Assembly (NCBI GenBank): GCA_905614355.1
Contig: CAJQSN010000075.1
Span: forward strand, 1-37,566
Length of the DNA: 37,566 bases
Direction of reading: 5' to 3'
Origin: an uncultured Rhodospirillales bacterium
Lineage (GTDB): Bacteria > Pseudomonadota > Alphaproteobacteria > Rhodospirillales > UBA2165
The position numbers were made by a program, and so were the translations under genes. Shown here piece by piece: positions 28,480 through 37,566 of this stretch; the stretch's first letter is position 1, and each line of letters opens with the position of its first letter. Under the pieces are notes generated by a model. It did no database searches. It saw only the letters and a program-made list of their open reading frames with translations, and had not been told where the DNA came from.

Positions 28480-31171
28480 CTACTCTGCAGCTACCAACTC
28501 ACCTTTACCGTCCCAGGACTCAATTTCAATTAACGCAGAAGAAGTTGCCATGGAATGCGATTTTTTAATCTGTGTGCGACTTGGGGTCAATTGATTAAGG
28601 CAGCCACCCCGATCGACAGAATTACCGGGCTCGCCCATTGGATCATAAATAGCGCAAGATTCGTAGCCATGCACAACACCTCGTCCCAAACGGTTAGTTG
28701 GAAAAGCGGCACAAACTACAGCACCACGTTCATTATGAGCTTTAATAAGATCAAATTTATTAATTCCTCTATCTTTCGCATCCAGATAGTTCATCCGAAG
28801 TGTCCAATAATATACACCTTCAATTTCTATACGGTGATCTATGATATCGTTCAAAAAACTATCTTTCCCGTCACCTTGGCTATGGTAACTATAACGCGCA
28901 TGTGGGGTCATTAATAAAAGAGGATATTTTTTAAAACGCTTTTTATCTTGAGGACCCTCCCAGCTCGGAGTGTATTTCGCGATTGTAGGCCGCTCAGGAT
29001 CATCAGCATCAAACCGCTTCAAACTATTACAATCGAACTCTATCTTTCCGGATTGGGTTTGCAACCCCTTCAAAAATTCTTCTGTATAATCTGCTGGAAG
29101 AGGGTGTGGTTCTGGTACATCTTTTTTTCTACCCTCCGCAAACCATCGAAAAGATACTGGGGGACGCAACTCTTCTTTTAACGGAGGTACAACAAAATAA
29201 CCTTTTTTAAGGAACTTTTTCCATGATATATGCTTCGGCAAATCGGAAGCCTCAAACTGCCGCTTTGTCCAATCCAATTCACTCATGCCTTCTGAAAACA
29301 GTAAACCCAACCCTAAACGCTGGGCAATTTCTAGGAATATTTGATAATCAGATTTAGATTCACCCAGTGGCTCAATACATTTATGCTGGAACGTAATAAC
29401 CCTGTGATTAAGTTGATTCTGCCCATGATGAGTATACCCTCCTATACCAGCCCATTCACTAATATCGGTTCGTTCGAGATGCGTACAAGCAGGGAGCACA
29501 ATATCTGAAAAAGGTACGTCTCCTTCCATCCAGATTGATTGGTTCACCACAAACTCTAAATTCTTTAGATTATACATTTTAACATAACGATTAGTATCAC
29601 TCATAGTGCCAAACAATGAAGACCCATACTTGTATAACATCTTCACAGGTGAGTGCCCTGGCTTTGGATAAACTATTTTATTAAACTGGCCTTCAATTGT
29701 TTTACCGTCCCAAGCATAACCTTCCACAGTTTCGCCCGCAATTGCCTCCGGCATATGTAAACGAGGAATTTTTTGGCTTGTCGTATTAATTGTCGGCAAT
29801 TGAGGCATGCGTTGATAAAGAGCAACTGCAAGGGCGGTCCCCGTTAAATCACCTGAAATACCGCCATCAGCATAGCCCGGAAAATAAAAATGGAGGTCAA
29901 GGGGCGTTGCACGCTGCATATTACCGAGGTTGACACCTGGCTTGCCGATACCTTGCATAGCCATTAGACAAATCATCATGCGAGACCACTGCGTTCCCGT
30001 TGCATTGCGGCATGCCCCACCATAACCATTACCTGCTCCACCCGCGGAGAGATAAACTTTTTTATTGCCCCAAGCACGAGCAAGTGCACGGATTTCCTTA
30101 GCAGCAATACCAGTCTCTTCAGCTTGCCATTCGGGTGTTTTGGGTATGCCGTCATCTTCACCTAAAACATAGGCCTTCCATTTCACAATGCTCTAAAAGA
30201 TCTTCAACAGTCCCATAATTTTCAGACATCCCTACACGAAGGCTATGGCCCCAATGATGTAGTCCTCCCCAATACCAGCCTTCCCAACTATCGGGATTAT
30301 GGTGGATCTCTGTATGACCAACTAAATTCATAAAACGAAAATTAGCACTCAGGTAATAGCCTACATTACCGAATGTATGGTGAGAACCATGGCTAGAAGC
30401 CATTGCGCCTGGCCCATAGTCTCGCTTAACCCTTTGTATCTCACTAGCTACAATATCAAGCGCCTCTTTCCAGGTAATCCTTTCATACCCAGATTTTCCT
30501 CGGTTCTGCTGATTTCGCTCACCGTTTGGATCAAAATCGACACGCTTCATCGGGTATAGAATACGATCTGGCGAATAAACCATTGACTTCCAGTTCTGGC
30601 CATGAGGTGAAAGCGATGTTTGGCGTGGAGGTGTGAATTTTTTCCCGCGGGCCTTTACACTCCAAGTACCCGGATCATTTTTATCAAATTCAATCGGCGT
30701 TATGCGAATAATTTTATCATTTTTGACGTAAACCTGAATAGGTCCACCATTTGTATTACTCGTAAATTTTTTTATACCATCCCTTAGTGTGATGCCAAAC
30801 TTCCAATCAATGGTTTGAGTCTGCATAATAGTTTGTGCAAACCAATATGCAGACTCATCATCACCTGTCATCGTCAAGTTGAATTCTTTTTGAGCATCAA
30901 TCTGTTGCTGGTAATCAACTGGCGGTATTAAAAGTTGCACGGCAATACTCGTATCTTTAAAAGCCATACATATATCAGGATTAGGATGAATGCCTGATTT
31001 AGAACTCATTTTTCCATCTTTAAAAATAAAAATACGTCCACGGCTATCATCCGCTATTTTAATTTGAGCAATAAGATTTCTCTCTTTTAAGCGAGCCTTA
31101 AAGGCCGCGTGGCGTATGGCAGTCAGCTTTAGCAACCAACTTAATCCGATTAGTATAAGAGAAAATTTCAT
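28480..31171 (-). pseudogene. molybdopterin oxidoreductase (pyrogallol transhydroxylase-like), broken by an internal deletion
   Basis: Two frames encode one Mo-bis-MGD enzyme. The front (ATG 31171 to TGA 30158, 337 residues) begins with an SCP2-like domain (GRIFIFKDGKMSSKSGIHPN near 50; LTMTGDDESAYWFAQTI near 105), then the Mo part with SSHGSHHTFGNVGYY and NPDSWEGWYWGG, matching the active-site His and Asp-Ser of transhydroxylase. It ends VEDLLEHCE followed by out-of-frame residues. The rear frame enters at about 30182 with [18 protein letters not shown] and runs 560 residues to the normal C-terminus. In relatives about 90 residues (the VFWSSDP to TTGF section) lie between these points. Both frames are otherwise clean, so the deletion is recent or a misassembly. 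The ATG overlaps the fahA stop (ATGA). Confidence 0.82.
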
Positions 31172-32493
31172 TTTAATGCAGATCCAGAAGCCGGGAGTAT
31201 AATCGAACGACACTCGCCAAACCCAATCCGGATAGCACCTTCTTTCTGACACCAAGCCCGCATAACAACCTCATCGCCATCCTCAAGAAAGGTGCGTGTC
31301 TCACCATTTGGAAATTCAATAACTTCTTTACCACCCAGTGTTACCTCTAGAAGGCTACCCAGCTGATTTTTTTGTGTGCCTGAAATCGTTCCAGATCCGT
31401 AAAAATCTCCTGGTCGAAAATTACACCCACCACTTGCATGATGCGTGAGCATCTGAAATACGGACCAATACATATCACCAAAAATTGGGGAACCAATCAC
31501 ATGCGGCGCATCTCGATTTTGTTGCATTCGAGAAGTTGAAATTGCAACTTCTAACTTAACATCCAATCCACCACTTTCTTCGTGTGGCTCTGAGGTGAGA
31601 TACTCCAACGGTTTGGGATCCCCATCTGGGCGTTGGAACATTTTTTTGCGATAAGGCGCCATCGCTTCCATTGTTACGATCCAAGGTGAGATTGTTGTGG
31701 CAAAATTTTTAGCAATAAACGGCCCAAGCGGTTGATACTCCCAGGCCTGTATATCGCGAGCGGACCAATCATTTAAAATACAAAATCCAAAAATATGGCT
31801 TTCAGCGTCATCAATATTAATTGTCTCGCCAAGCTCATTGCCGGGACCAATAAAAACACCTAGCCCAGTCTCATAATCAAGTCGTTTACAGGCACTCATG
31901 ACGGGGATACCTGCATCAAGGTCTTTCAATTGGCCTAAAGGCCGTTTTGAGGGTGTTTCGGTAATTCTGATTGATGAAGAACGGCCGTGGTAAGCAATTG
32001 GAATATGTTTATAGTTAGGCAATAAGGGATTATCAGGACGAAATAGGCTACCCACGTTTGTTGCATGATTTATGGATGAATAGAAATCTGTATAGTCTCC
32101 AATTGAAGCTGGCATACACATCTTGACTTCAGACATGGGCACAAGTAATTCTTTGAGCTCAGTTTTAGTGCTACCCTCTCGTAATAATAATGATAATTGC
32201 GATCGTAAATCAGACCAATAATCAGGCCCCAGAGCCATCAAGGGGTTTAATTCGAACCCGGCACCTGCTTCTGCTGCTTTTTGGGCTCTGCCAGTCAGTA
32301 GCTTTTTAGCCACACAATCGTTTAGTGCAACAACCTGGTCACCAATCGCTATACAACCACGCCGGCTGTCGTTATTTTTATTCTCAAAGACCCCAAAAGG
32401 TAAATTCTGAATGGGAAAATCTGAGCCAGGAATATTTGCAGAGGGTACCCACGATTTTAAGTTAGGGTCATGAGTTTCATTTAAAAGTATCAT
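31168..32493 (-). CDS. fahA: fumarylacetoacetase
   Basis: A 441-residue enzyme that hydrolyses fumarylacetoacetate to fumarate and acetoacetate, the last step of homogentisate (tyrosine/phenylalanine) breakdown. It shows the N-terminal SH3-like part (SDFPIQNLPFGVF), YTDFYSSINHATNVG near 135 with the first metal/catalytic Asp and His, the acidic pair around GVFIGPGNELGE near 205 and FCILNDWSARDIQAWEYQPLG near 235. The C-terminal section FRPGDFYGSGTISG is also diagnostic. It starts 13 bp after hmgA. The maleylacetoacetate isomerase (a zeta-class GST) is missing from this operon and must be encoded elsewhere. Confidence 0.95.
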   Translation of the reverse strand: MILLNETHDPNLKSWVPSANIPGSDFPIQNLPFGVFENKNNDSRRGCIAIGDQVVALNDCVAKKLLTGRAQKAAEAGAGFELNPLMALGPDYWSDLRSQLSLLLREGSTKTELKELLVPMSEVKMCMPASIGDYTDFYSSINHATNVGSLFRPDNPLLPNYKHIPIAYHGRSSSIRITETPSKRPLGQLKDLDAGIPVMSACKRLDYETGLGVFIGPGNELGETINIDDAESHIFGFCILNDWSARDIQAWEYQPLGPFIAKNFATTISPWIVTMEAMAPYRKKMFQRPDGDPKPLEYLTSEPHEESGGLDVKLEVAISTSRMQQNRDAPHVIGSPIFGDMYWSVFQMLTHHASGGCNFRPGDFYGSGTISGTQKNQLGSLLEVTLGGKEVIEFPNGETRTFLEDGDEVVMRAWCQKEGAIRIGFGECRSIILPASGSALK

Positions 32494-32506
32494 TTATTTG
32501 CCCGTC

Positions 32507-33817
32507 TTAATTTGTTTCAGTAAAATGTTTTTGCAAGCTCTGCCAACAATCGGAGTAACCTTGTTGCATTTGCTCAGTTTCCATAGCAAATTTTGTTGGC
32601 TTATAAAGCATGCATGTTTCAAACATAAACGCCATAGTATCTTTGATATAATGCGGCTTTAAATCGGCCTTACTTGCTACTTCGTACACTTCAGCATCAT
32701 TTCCATGTGGCGACATACAATTGTGAAGGCTAGAGCCGCCTGGCACAAACCCTTCCTTACGGCCATCATATTGGCCATGGATGAGACCCATGAATTCGCT
32801 CATTACATTGCGATGATACCAGGGCGGACGGTAAGTATCTTCTGCAACTATCCAGCGAGGTGGGAAAATGACAAAATCTATATTAGCCCTACCTTCAGAA
32901 TTAGTGGGTGAAGTTAGAACCGTATAGATTGAAGGATCCGGGTGGTCAAAACTAATTGAACCAATAACATTAAATTCTGCTAGATTATATTTATATGGGG
33001 CATAATTGCCATGCCATGCAACTACATCCAAAGGTGAATGACCAATTTTTGCAGACCAAAGATTTCCATTCATTTTACAAGTTAGCGTAAAGTCCCCTTC
33101 TTTATCCTCATAACAGGCAACAGGCGTTGCAAAATCTCTCGGGTTAGCTAATCCATTTGAGCCAATCGCCCCAAGAGATGGTAACCGCAAAGCAGCACCG
33201 TAGTTTTCACAAACATAACCACGGGCAAAATCATCAATTAACTCTACACGAAACTTAATACCTCGTTGAATAACCGCTATTTCGTTTGGCGCAACATCCA
33301 ACACGCCAAGCTCTGTGTGAATAATTAATTTGCCTTGCTGTGGTACAAAAAGTAATTCCCCATCAGAATTATGAAAAAAACGATCCACCATAGACGTGTT
33401 CGCTGTGTAGATGTGAATGGCTAAACCTGTACCCGTCGAGGCATCGCCGCCGCCCATCATGGTAATCAACCCATCAACAAAGTCTGTCGGTGCCTCTGGT
33501 ATTGGCAAGGCATCCCATCTCAACTGATTTGGTGTCACCACTTGATTATCAAAAGGGGCACCTCTAATAAAACCATTGTCTAGTTGAGCAAATGGTTGAT
33601 GTACAACCGACGGACGAATTCGATATAGCCAGGTTCGACGGTTAGTTTCTCGCGGCACCATAAAGGCTGTCCCACTCAATAACTCTGAATAAAGGCCATG
33701 GGCTACTTTTTGCGGAGAATTTCCGCGTTTTGGTAAAGCATCCACTAACGCCTCAGTCGCAAATTCGTTACCGAAACCTGTCTGATAGTTAAGCTTCACT
33801 GGATCCACTTTATCCAT
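32507..33817 (-). CDS. hmgA: homogentisate 1,2-dioxygenase
   Basis: A 436-residue cupin-type Fe(II) dioxygenase that opens homogentisate to maleylacetoacetate. The family start [13 protein letters not shown] is present, as are [19 protein letters not shown] and the C-terminal iron-binding stretch: [16 protein letters not shown] (His and Glu ligands) and [17 protein letters not shown] (second His). Length is normal. It is first in an operon hmgA-fahA-Mo enzyme-P450-VOC-TauE and divergent from a MarR gene with a 72-bp shared region containing an inverted repeat. Confidence 0.97.
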   Translation of the reverse strand: MDKVDPVKLNYQTGFGNEFATEALVDALPKRGNSPQKVAHGLYSELLSGTAFMVPRETNRRTWLYRIRPSVVHQPFAQLDNGFIRGAPFDNQVVTPNQLRWDALPIPEAPTDFVDGLITMMGGGDASTGTGLAIHIYTANTSMVDRFFHNSDGELLFVPQQGKLIIHTELGVLDVAPNEIAVIQRGIKFRVELIDDFARGYVCENYGAALRLPSLGAIGSNGLANPRDFATPVACYEDKEGDFTLTCKMNGNLWSAKIGHSPLDVVAWHGNYAPYKYNLAEFNVIGSISFDHPDPSIYTVLTSPTNSEGRANIDFVIFPPRWIVAEDTYRPPWYHRNVMSEFMGLIHGQYDGRKEGFVPGGSSLHNCMSPHGNDAEVYEVASKADLKPHYIKDTMAFMFETCMLYKPTKFAMETEQMQQGYSDCWQSLQKHFTETN

Positions 33818-33850
33818 ATTAATTTATTCTCCCTAGTATATCTTTAGATA

Positions 33851-33870
33851 TTAGTTTCATTTGCAACTAA
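33851..33870. promoter_or_regulatory. inverted repeat between hmgA and marR, candidate operator
   Basis: TTAGTT (33851-33856) and AACTAA (33865-33870) flank an 8-bp centre, giving a 20-bp palindrome in the middle of the 72-bp divergent region. Its size and position suit binding by the MarR protein encoded at 33890, controlling both genes. I could not place confident -10/-35 elements for hmgA. Confidence 0.5.
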
Positions 33871-33889
33871 ATTCAATTAATATTTTTTC

Positions 33890-34351
33890 ATGGAAAATAA
33901 ACACCGTAAACCATCAAAGAGCTTTACACTCGAAGAATTTATACCTTATCGATTGGCACTATTAGCTGAATCTGTAAGTACAGCCTTCTCAAAAACTTAT
34001 GCTGAGCAATTTGGAATTACAGTACCACAATGGAGGGTAATGGCAGCCATAGGACGAGATCCTCATTGTAAGGCTTCCAGCATTGTTGAACATGCAGCAT
34101 TGGATAAAGTACAGGTGAGCCGCGCTGTATCGGGGCTGATGGAGATGGGACACTTAGAGAGTTATCTTGATGAAAACGATCGAAGAAGTACAGTCTTGAG
34201 CTTCAGTCAAAAAGGTCAATCAGTCTATAACCAAATTGTACCTGCCGGCCTCGATTTTGAAGCAAAATTAATGTCCATCATGAGCACTGAAGATTTTACA
34301 CAGTTAGATAGATTATTTACCAAACTAGCACTGCACGCTAAAAAACTGTAG
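33890..34351 (+). CDS. MarR family transcriptional regulator, divergent from hmgA
   Basis: A 153-residue winged-helix regulator: N-terminal dimerisation helix (IPYRLALLAESVSTAFSKTY), a helix-turn-helix near 65-90 (KASSIVEHAALDKVQVSRAVSGLMEMGHLE), the wing DENDRRSTVLSFSQKG near 95-110 and a C-terminal helix. The arrangement opposite hmgA-fahA suggests a local repressor of homogentisate catabolism released by an aromatic ligand. It is clearly different in sequence from the MarR at 19632, so the two clusters are separately controlled. Confidence 0.88.
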   Translation: MENKHRKPSKSFTLEEFIPYRLALLAESVSTAFSKTYAEQFGITVPQWRVMAAIGRDPHCKASSIVEHAALDKVQVSRAVSGLMEMGHLESYLDENDRRSTVLSFSQKGQSVYNQIVPAGLDFEAKLMSIMSTEDFTQLDRLFTKLALHAKKL

Positions 34352-34481
34352 ACACATGACGCTAAAATTTTACTTAAAAAGTAGAAAAGGGGCTATAGTT
34401 CCACTGCAAAAATCAAGATCTCAAGCTAAGCATTAATACGGCAGCTTATTTGAAGTACCTTATTAAATTAGAATTATGGTT

Positions 34482-34877
34482 CTAATAAGGCTTGTACGAT
34501 TTTTCCTCCATAATTTTAGAGCCGAGCAATAAATTAATATCACGTTTTAAATCAGCCCTTTTATCATTAGTAATATAAACTGAACGTGCTAGATCTATAA
34601 ACGGCTGGGAATATTCTTCAGCTCTTTCACAGTCCCTTATGTCATCCTCAATACCCCAAAGCGCTTCATTAACTGACTTAAGTTCTGATACTAAAACATC
34701 GAGATCCGGGGAACGTGGAATATCTTTATCCATTTTTTCTGACAAAACTACTAATTCATGCCGCACGTTAGCAAGTTGCACCTCATCTTTGATACGCTCG
34801 GATTTAATCAAGAGGATAGTAATTTTATCAATCATCTCGCCAGGAGAAATTTCAACCAAAATAGATTTAAGAGGCAT
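34482..34877 (-). CDS. DUF6165 family protein
   Basis: A 131-residue protein (from ATG 34877; an ATG at 34895 would overlap the previous gene by 17 bp). ILVEISPGEMIDKITILLIK at the start is the hallmark of DUF6165. The remainder is helical and charged (ESLRH-type heptads; coiled-coil-like from about 30 to 85) and ends near ADLKRDINLLLGSK. Function unknown; relatives are often near sugar or glycan-related genes. Here it is 1 bp after the MscS-type channel gene, in the same direction. Confidence 0.75.
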   Translation of the reverse strand: MPLKSILVEISPGEMIDKITILLIKSERIKDEVQLANVRHELVVLSEKMDKDIPRSPDLDVLVSELKSVNEALWGIEDDIRDCERAEEYSQPFIDLARSVYITNDKRADLKRDINLLLGSKIMEEKSYKPY

Positions 34878-34878
34878 T

Positions 34879-36027
34879 TTACAATTCACTTTCATCAGTT
34901 TGGCTCAAAGAGTTTGGATAACTCTTTTCGATGTTATTCAAATCTTCAACATAAATTGACTGTGAGGGAAAAGCGAAGCTTGAACCTGCATCCGCAACGA
35001 CTTTCATAAAAGCCAGCATATGTTCCTCTATAATTCCTCGCCATAAAACCCAATCTGTGGTCTTGGTGAAATAGTAAAGATTAATATCCACACTAGAGGC
35101 ATTAAAGGCAACCAGATGAACCATTTCTGTGACACTATGATCCACCCTATCATCTTCAGAAATAAAGGTCTTAATATTCCTTAGAATGGTCTCAAATTGA
35201 TCCGAGGTTGTCGAGTAGACGAGACCTATATCCATTTTAACTCGACGGTTCGACATCCTCGACCAATTGGTAATCGCTGCATTAGCTATGATGCCATTAG
35301 GAACACTTTGGAGTGCTTTAGAAAATTTTCGTATTCTAACTGTTGATAGTGTTATCTGTTCAACCGTACCGTGACCAATGCTAGGGGCCTCTATCCAATC
35401 ACCCACACTAAAAGCCCTATCAATTAAGATAAGTTTTACACCTCCAAACAAATTAGAAACAGCATCTTTGGCAGCAAAAGCAAAAGGTAAAGATAAAACA
35501 CCAATACCAGCAAAATATGGCCACGGGTTAATTCCCCATTGAGCCAGAACAGCAACAACTCCAGATCCAAATAAAAATACTTTCAGGAATTTAAGAAGAT
35601 AATTTTTTACTTCGTTGGCTACGGGTCCGGCAAGTCTAGCTAATAAACGGTCAAAAAACATAGATACTGGGTCCACCAGTCGAAACCCAGTCCAAAAAAT
35701 AGTAAATGCAATTAGAGACTTTATTATACGAATCAAAATGATTTCCGTATGGCTACCAAACGAAATCCAATTAACGGTAAAAGAGAGGCCAATAATGAAA
35801 AATAGAAACATAAGGGGCTGTTGCAATGCCTTTATGATTTTATCATCGATATCGGTCTCAGTAAGGTTAGCCCAGCGCTTGAGCCGTGAAATAACGGTAC
35901 GAACAAAAAACTTCCGCATAAGGATAAAGCTAAATAGAACGACGGCGGCAGTAGCCATTTCGCCAACAGTAATCCCAAAAAAATCGCTAGTCCAAACTGT
36001 TTTAAATTCATCCATTGTAAATTCCAT
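34879..36027 (-). CDS. mechanosensitive ion channel family protein (MscS)
   Basis: A 382-residue inner-membrane protein with four to five hydrophobic segments, the last being the pore-lining helix (GVLSLPFAFAAKDAVSNLFGGVKLILIDRAFSVGDWIEA near 175-215, including the Ala/Gly-rich TM3 and the beta-domain start). The cytoplasmic vestibule follows (GTVEQITLSTVRIRKFSKALQSVPNGIIANA). Such channels release solutes when membrane tension rises. The gene lies between recX and the DUF6165 gene on one strand with short gaps, probably one operon. Confidence 0.9.
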   Translation of the reverse strand: MEFTMDEFKTVWTSDFFGITVGEMATAAVVLFSFILMRKFFVRTVISRLKRWANLTETDIDDKIIKALQQPLMFLFFIIGLSFTVNWISFGSHTEIILIRIIKSLIAFTIFWTGFRLVDPVSMFFDRLLARLAGPVANEVKNYLLKFLKVFLFGSGVVAVLAQWGINPWPYFAGIGVLSLPFAFAAKDAVSNLFGGVKLILIDRAFSVGDWIEAPSIGHGTVEQITLSTVRIRKFSKALQSVPNGIIANAAITNWSRMSNRRVKMDIGLVYSTTSDQFETILRNIKTFISEDDRVDHSVTEMVHLVAFNASSVDINLYYFTKTTDWVLWRGIIEEHMLAFMKVVADAGSSFAFPSQSIYVEDLNNIEKSYPNSLSQTDESEL

Positions 36028-36058
36028 ATCGCATTAACACTCATTTAGGTCGATTATA

Positions 36059-36676
36059 TCATTTGTATTGACCTGAAATATTATTTTCAACCATTTCTTC
36101 AAGCTCTTCCGATGTCAGGGCACTGATGACCTTGTTGGCCATGTTATAGTTAAACCCGGCCCGCGCCAATTTAGCCATATCTTTCGCTCGAAAATCGTTT
36201 CGTTTATCCAGTGTCTCTCGGAAGGGCCCAAGGCGTCGTTTCCGAGAAAATATTATTAATGCAGCTAGCTCAGGATCCTCTTTGTCAGATGCTAAAAAGT
36301 CTAAACCCTCATTAATTACCCCGACCGGGAACCCTCTCTCCATAAGTTTTGCCCGAATTGTTCGCTCAGATAAACCACGCCGCCTTAAATTAGCAACTCG
36401 AATCTGCGCAAACTGCAGGTCGTTTAATAACCCCATTTTAATAAATCGGGATATTAACTGATCAACAATCTCAGCCCCCTCTTCCAAATTAGTGTTATGA
36501 TGTTGGACTGACCGCATTACACGTCGCATCATTATTCTGCGAAAATTCTCACTCGAAGAAGAAAAGCGTTGTAAATAATACAATCCCGCGTTCTCCAAGG
36601 ACTTTGGTGTCACTTTTCGCGGGACTTTCCTCTTTTGAGATTCTAGTTTAGTATAATTTGTCAATGAACTCATCAT
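36059..36676 (-). CDS. recX: regulatory protein RecX
   Basis: A 205-residue RecX family protein, which limits RecA filament growth. Family features are the tandem three-helix modules: LENAGLYYLQRFSSSSENFRRIMMRRV near 26-53, then VDQLISRFIKMGLLNDLQFAQIRVANLRRRGLSERTIRAKLMERGF near 70-115, and a third module to the C-terminus. Length is within the alphaproteobacterial range, which is longer than E. coli RecX. recA is not adjacent. It starts 31 bp upstream of the MscS gene on the same strand. Confidence 0.85.
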   Translation of the reverse strand: MMSSLTNYTKLESQKRKVPRKVTPKSLENAGLYYLQRFSSSSENFRRIMMRRVMRSVQHHNTNLEEGAEIVDQLISRFIKMGLLNDLQFAQIRVANLRRRGLSERTIRAKLMERGFPVGVINEGLDFLASDKEDPELAALIIFSRKRRLGPFRETLDKRNDFRAKDMAKLARAGFNYNMANKVISALTSEELEEMVENNISGQYK

Positions 36677-36757
36677 ATAATTGAGGTTGGGTTTATCTCA
36701 CCCCGTATATATAACAATTTTCACCATGCCCTGATACCCAAGAGTCAAATATTTAAT

Positions 36758-37566
36758 ATGCAAAATCCAAGGCCTAAGACAGAAAGAGATATCGTAACTA
36801 TGCTGGAAACCCGACCCCAAACAGGTCCCGCAAATGGAAGGCGTAATTGGATTGGATTAAAAACACTCTATTTGAGAGAAACAAAACGCTTCATGAAGGT
36901 CTACGTCCAAACAATACTCGCGCCAGTTATTACAACATTAATTTTTTTAATAATTTTTACGCTAGCAATTGGTCCATTACGCAGTAACATCAATGATATA
37001 CCATTTATCCAATTTTTAGCACCTGGCCTAATCATGATGGCAATATTGCAAAATGCATTTGCAAATGCCACATCCTCCCTAATGGGAGCTAAAATGCAAG
37101 GGAATATTGTTGACACCTTGATGCCCCCATTGACCTCCCATGAACTGGTGCTTGCTTATGCAAGCGGGGGTGCAACACGGGGGCTCTGTGTTGGTGTCGC
37201 TGTTACAGCAGCTATGAGCCTTTTCACCTCGCTAATGCCGGACAATATATTTCTTATTTTATTTCATTCAATCGCAGCATCCTACATGATGGCCATACTT
37301 GGTATCATCAGCGGTATTTGGGCTGATAAGAATGAACAAATGGCTGTAATTACTGGCTTTATAGTTACACCGCTTTCATTCCTCTCGGGTACTTTCTATT
37401 CAATCGAACGATTACCAGATTTTCTCCAAACACTGACAATGTTTAATCCATTTTTCTATGCTATAGACGGCTTACGAGCAGGATTCATTGGTAATTCCGA
37501 TGGCCCTATTTTTCAAGGAATTCTAGTTATGTTTAGCATAAACGTAGTACTTTGGATTTTTTGTCA
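36758..37566 (+). CDS. ABC-2 type transporter permease, runs off the window end
   Basis: An open frame of 269 codons with no stop before the window edge. After a 30-residue cytoplasmic start (NWIGLKTLYLRETKRFMKV) come about six membrane segments, including ILAPVITTLIFLIIFTLAIG, IPFIQFLAPGLIMMAILQNA and the family motif FLSGTFYSIERLPDFLQTLT... NPFFYAIDGLRAGFIG near 210-250. This matches YadH/NodJ-like permeases, which work with a separate ATPase in export of small molecules, lipids or polysaccharide. It is divergent from recX. The ATPase partner is not in the window. The ATG at 36758 is the first in the frame; an upstream ATG at 36725 meets a stop. Confidence 0.85.
   Translation, partial: MQNPRPKTERDIVTMLETRPQTGPANGRRNWIGLKTLYLRETKRFMKVYVQTILAPVITTLIFLIIFTLAIGPLRSNINDIPFIQFLAPGLIMMAILQNAFANATSSLMGAKMQGNIVDTLMPPLTSHELVLAYASGGATRGLCVGVAVTAAMSLFTSLMPDNIFLILFHSIAASYMMAILGIISGIWADKNEQMAVITGFIVTPLSFLSGTFYSIERLPDFLQTLTMFNPFFYAIDGLRAGFIGNSDGPIFQGILVMFSINVVLWIFC

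Noticed and set aside
28555-29181. Plus-strand frames opposite the molybdenum enzyme
   Set aside because: Shadows of the coding strand, without domains or start signals.
1-37566. CRISPR array or intact insertion sequence
   Set aside because: No regularly spaced short repeats and no transposase-like protein were seen; the repeats present are decayed coding remnants and tRNA scars.

Overview
The window looks like chromosome from a moderately A+T-rich, probably marine, alphaproteobacterium. It has a di-iron COQ7-type ubiquinone hydroxylase next to ubiG, a RecX/MscS/DUF6165 housekeeping block, many aromatic-degradation genes, and decayed prophage-type genes of kinds common in Alphaproteobacteria. 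The assignment is inference from gene content; there is no rRNA in the window.

Layout. (1) 1-6.5 kb: the tail of a deiodinase-like gene, then a glutathione S-transferase (GST) cluster around a vanillate-demethylase-type Rieske oxygenase (GST pseudogene, GST, tandem-OsmC protein, Rieske oxygenase, GST). (2) 6.5-8.2 kb: a G+C-rich FAD monooxygenase fused to a C-terminal cytochrome b5 domain, apparently imported. (3) 8.2-13.2 kb: scarred DNA with decayed prophage-type genes and a tRNA-fMet 3' fragment, interrupted by ubiG-coq7, an Old Yellow Enzyme and a secreted YHYH-thermonuclease. (4) 18.45-13.2 kb, minus strand: a seven-gene operon with a polyamine-type ABC importer followed by a cobalt-type nitrile hydratase/thiocyanate hydrolase split into three subunits in the order beta-N-like, beta-C-like, catalytic. 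(5) 18.5-19.5 kb: a dctM remnant, a second tRNA-Thr 3' scar and an intact tRNA-Ser(GCT). (6) 19.6-25.8 kb: a MarR gene divergent from a nicX-like / nicD-like / acyl-CoA dehydrogenase / acyl-CoA ligase operon, then a CmcJ/NvfI-family gene. (7) 33.8-25.8 kb, minus strand: hmgA-fahA-molybdopterin oxidoreductase-P450-VOC-TauE, with a divergent MarR gene. (8) 34.4-37.6 kb: DUF6165, MscS, RecX and a partial ABC-2 permease.

How the parts work together. The functional genes point to use of aromatic and N-heteroaromatic compounds: O-demethylation and glutathione chemistry, aromatic hydroxylation, opening of a 2,5-dihydroxypyridine-like ring with deformylation and CoA chemistry, and homogentisate cleavage to fumarate and acetoacetate. 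Nitrile or thiocyanate hydration is coupled to a dedicated importer. Both ring-cleavage clusters have a divergent MarR gene with an inverted repeat in the shared promoter region.

The second theme is decay. Several genes are broken: a GST by an in-frame TGA, the TauE gene by a G8 run, and the molybdenum enzyme by an internal deletion with a frame change. The acyl-CoA dehydrogenase seems to begin at ATC. The intergenic DNA holds recurring remnants (three families) plus tRNA 3'-half scars, the footprint of repeated integration and loss of mobile elements. Some single-base defects could be assembly errors; read mapping would settle that.
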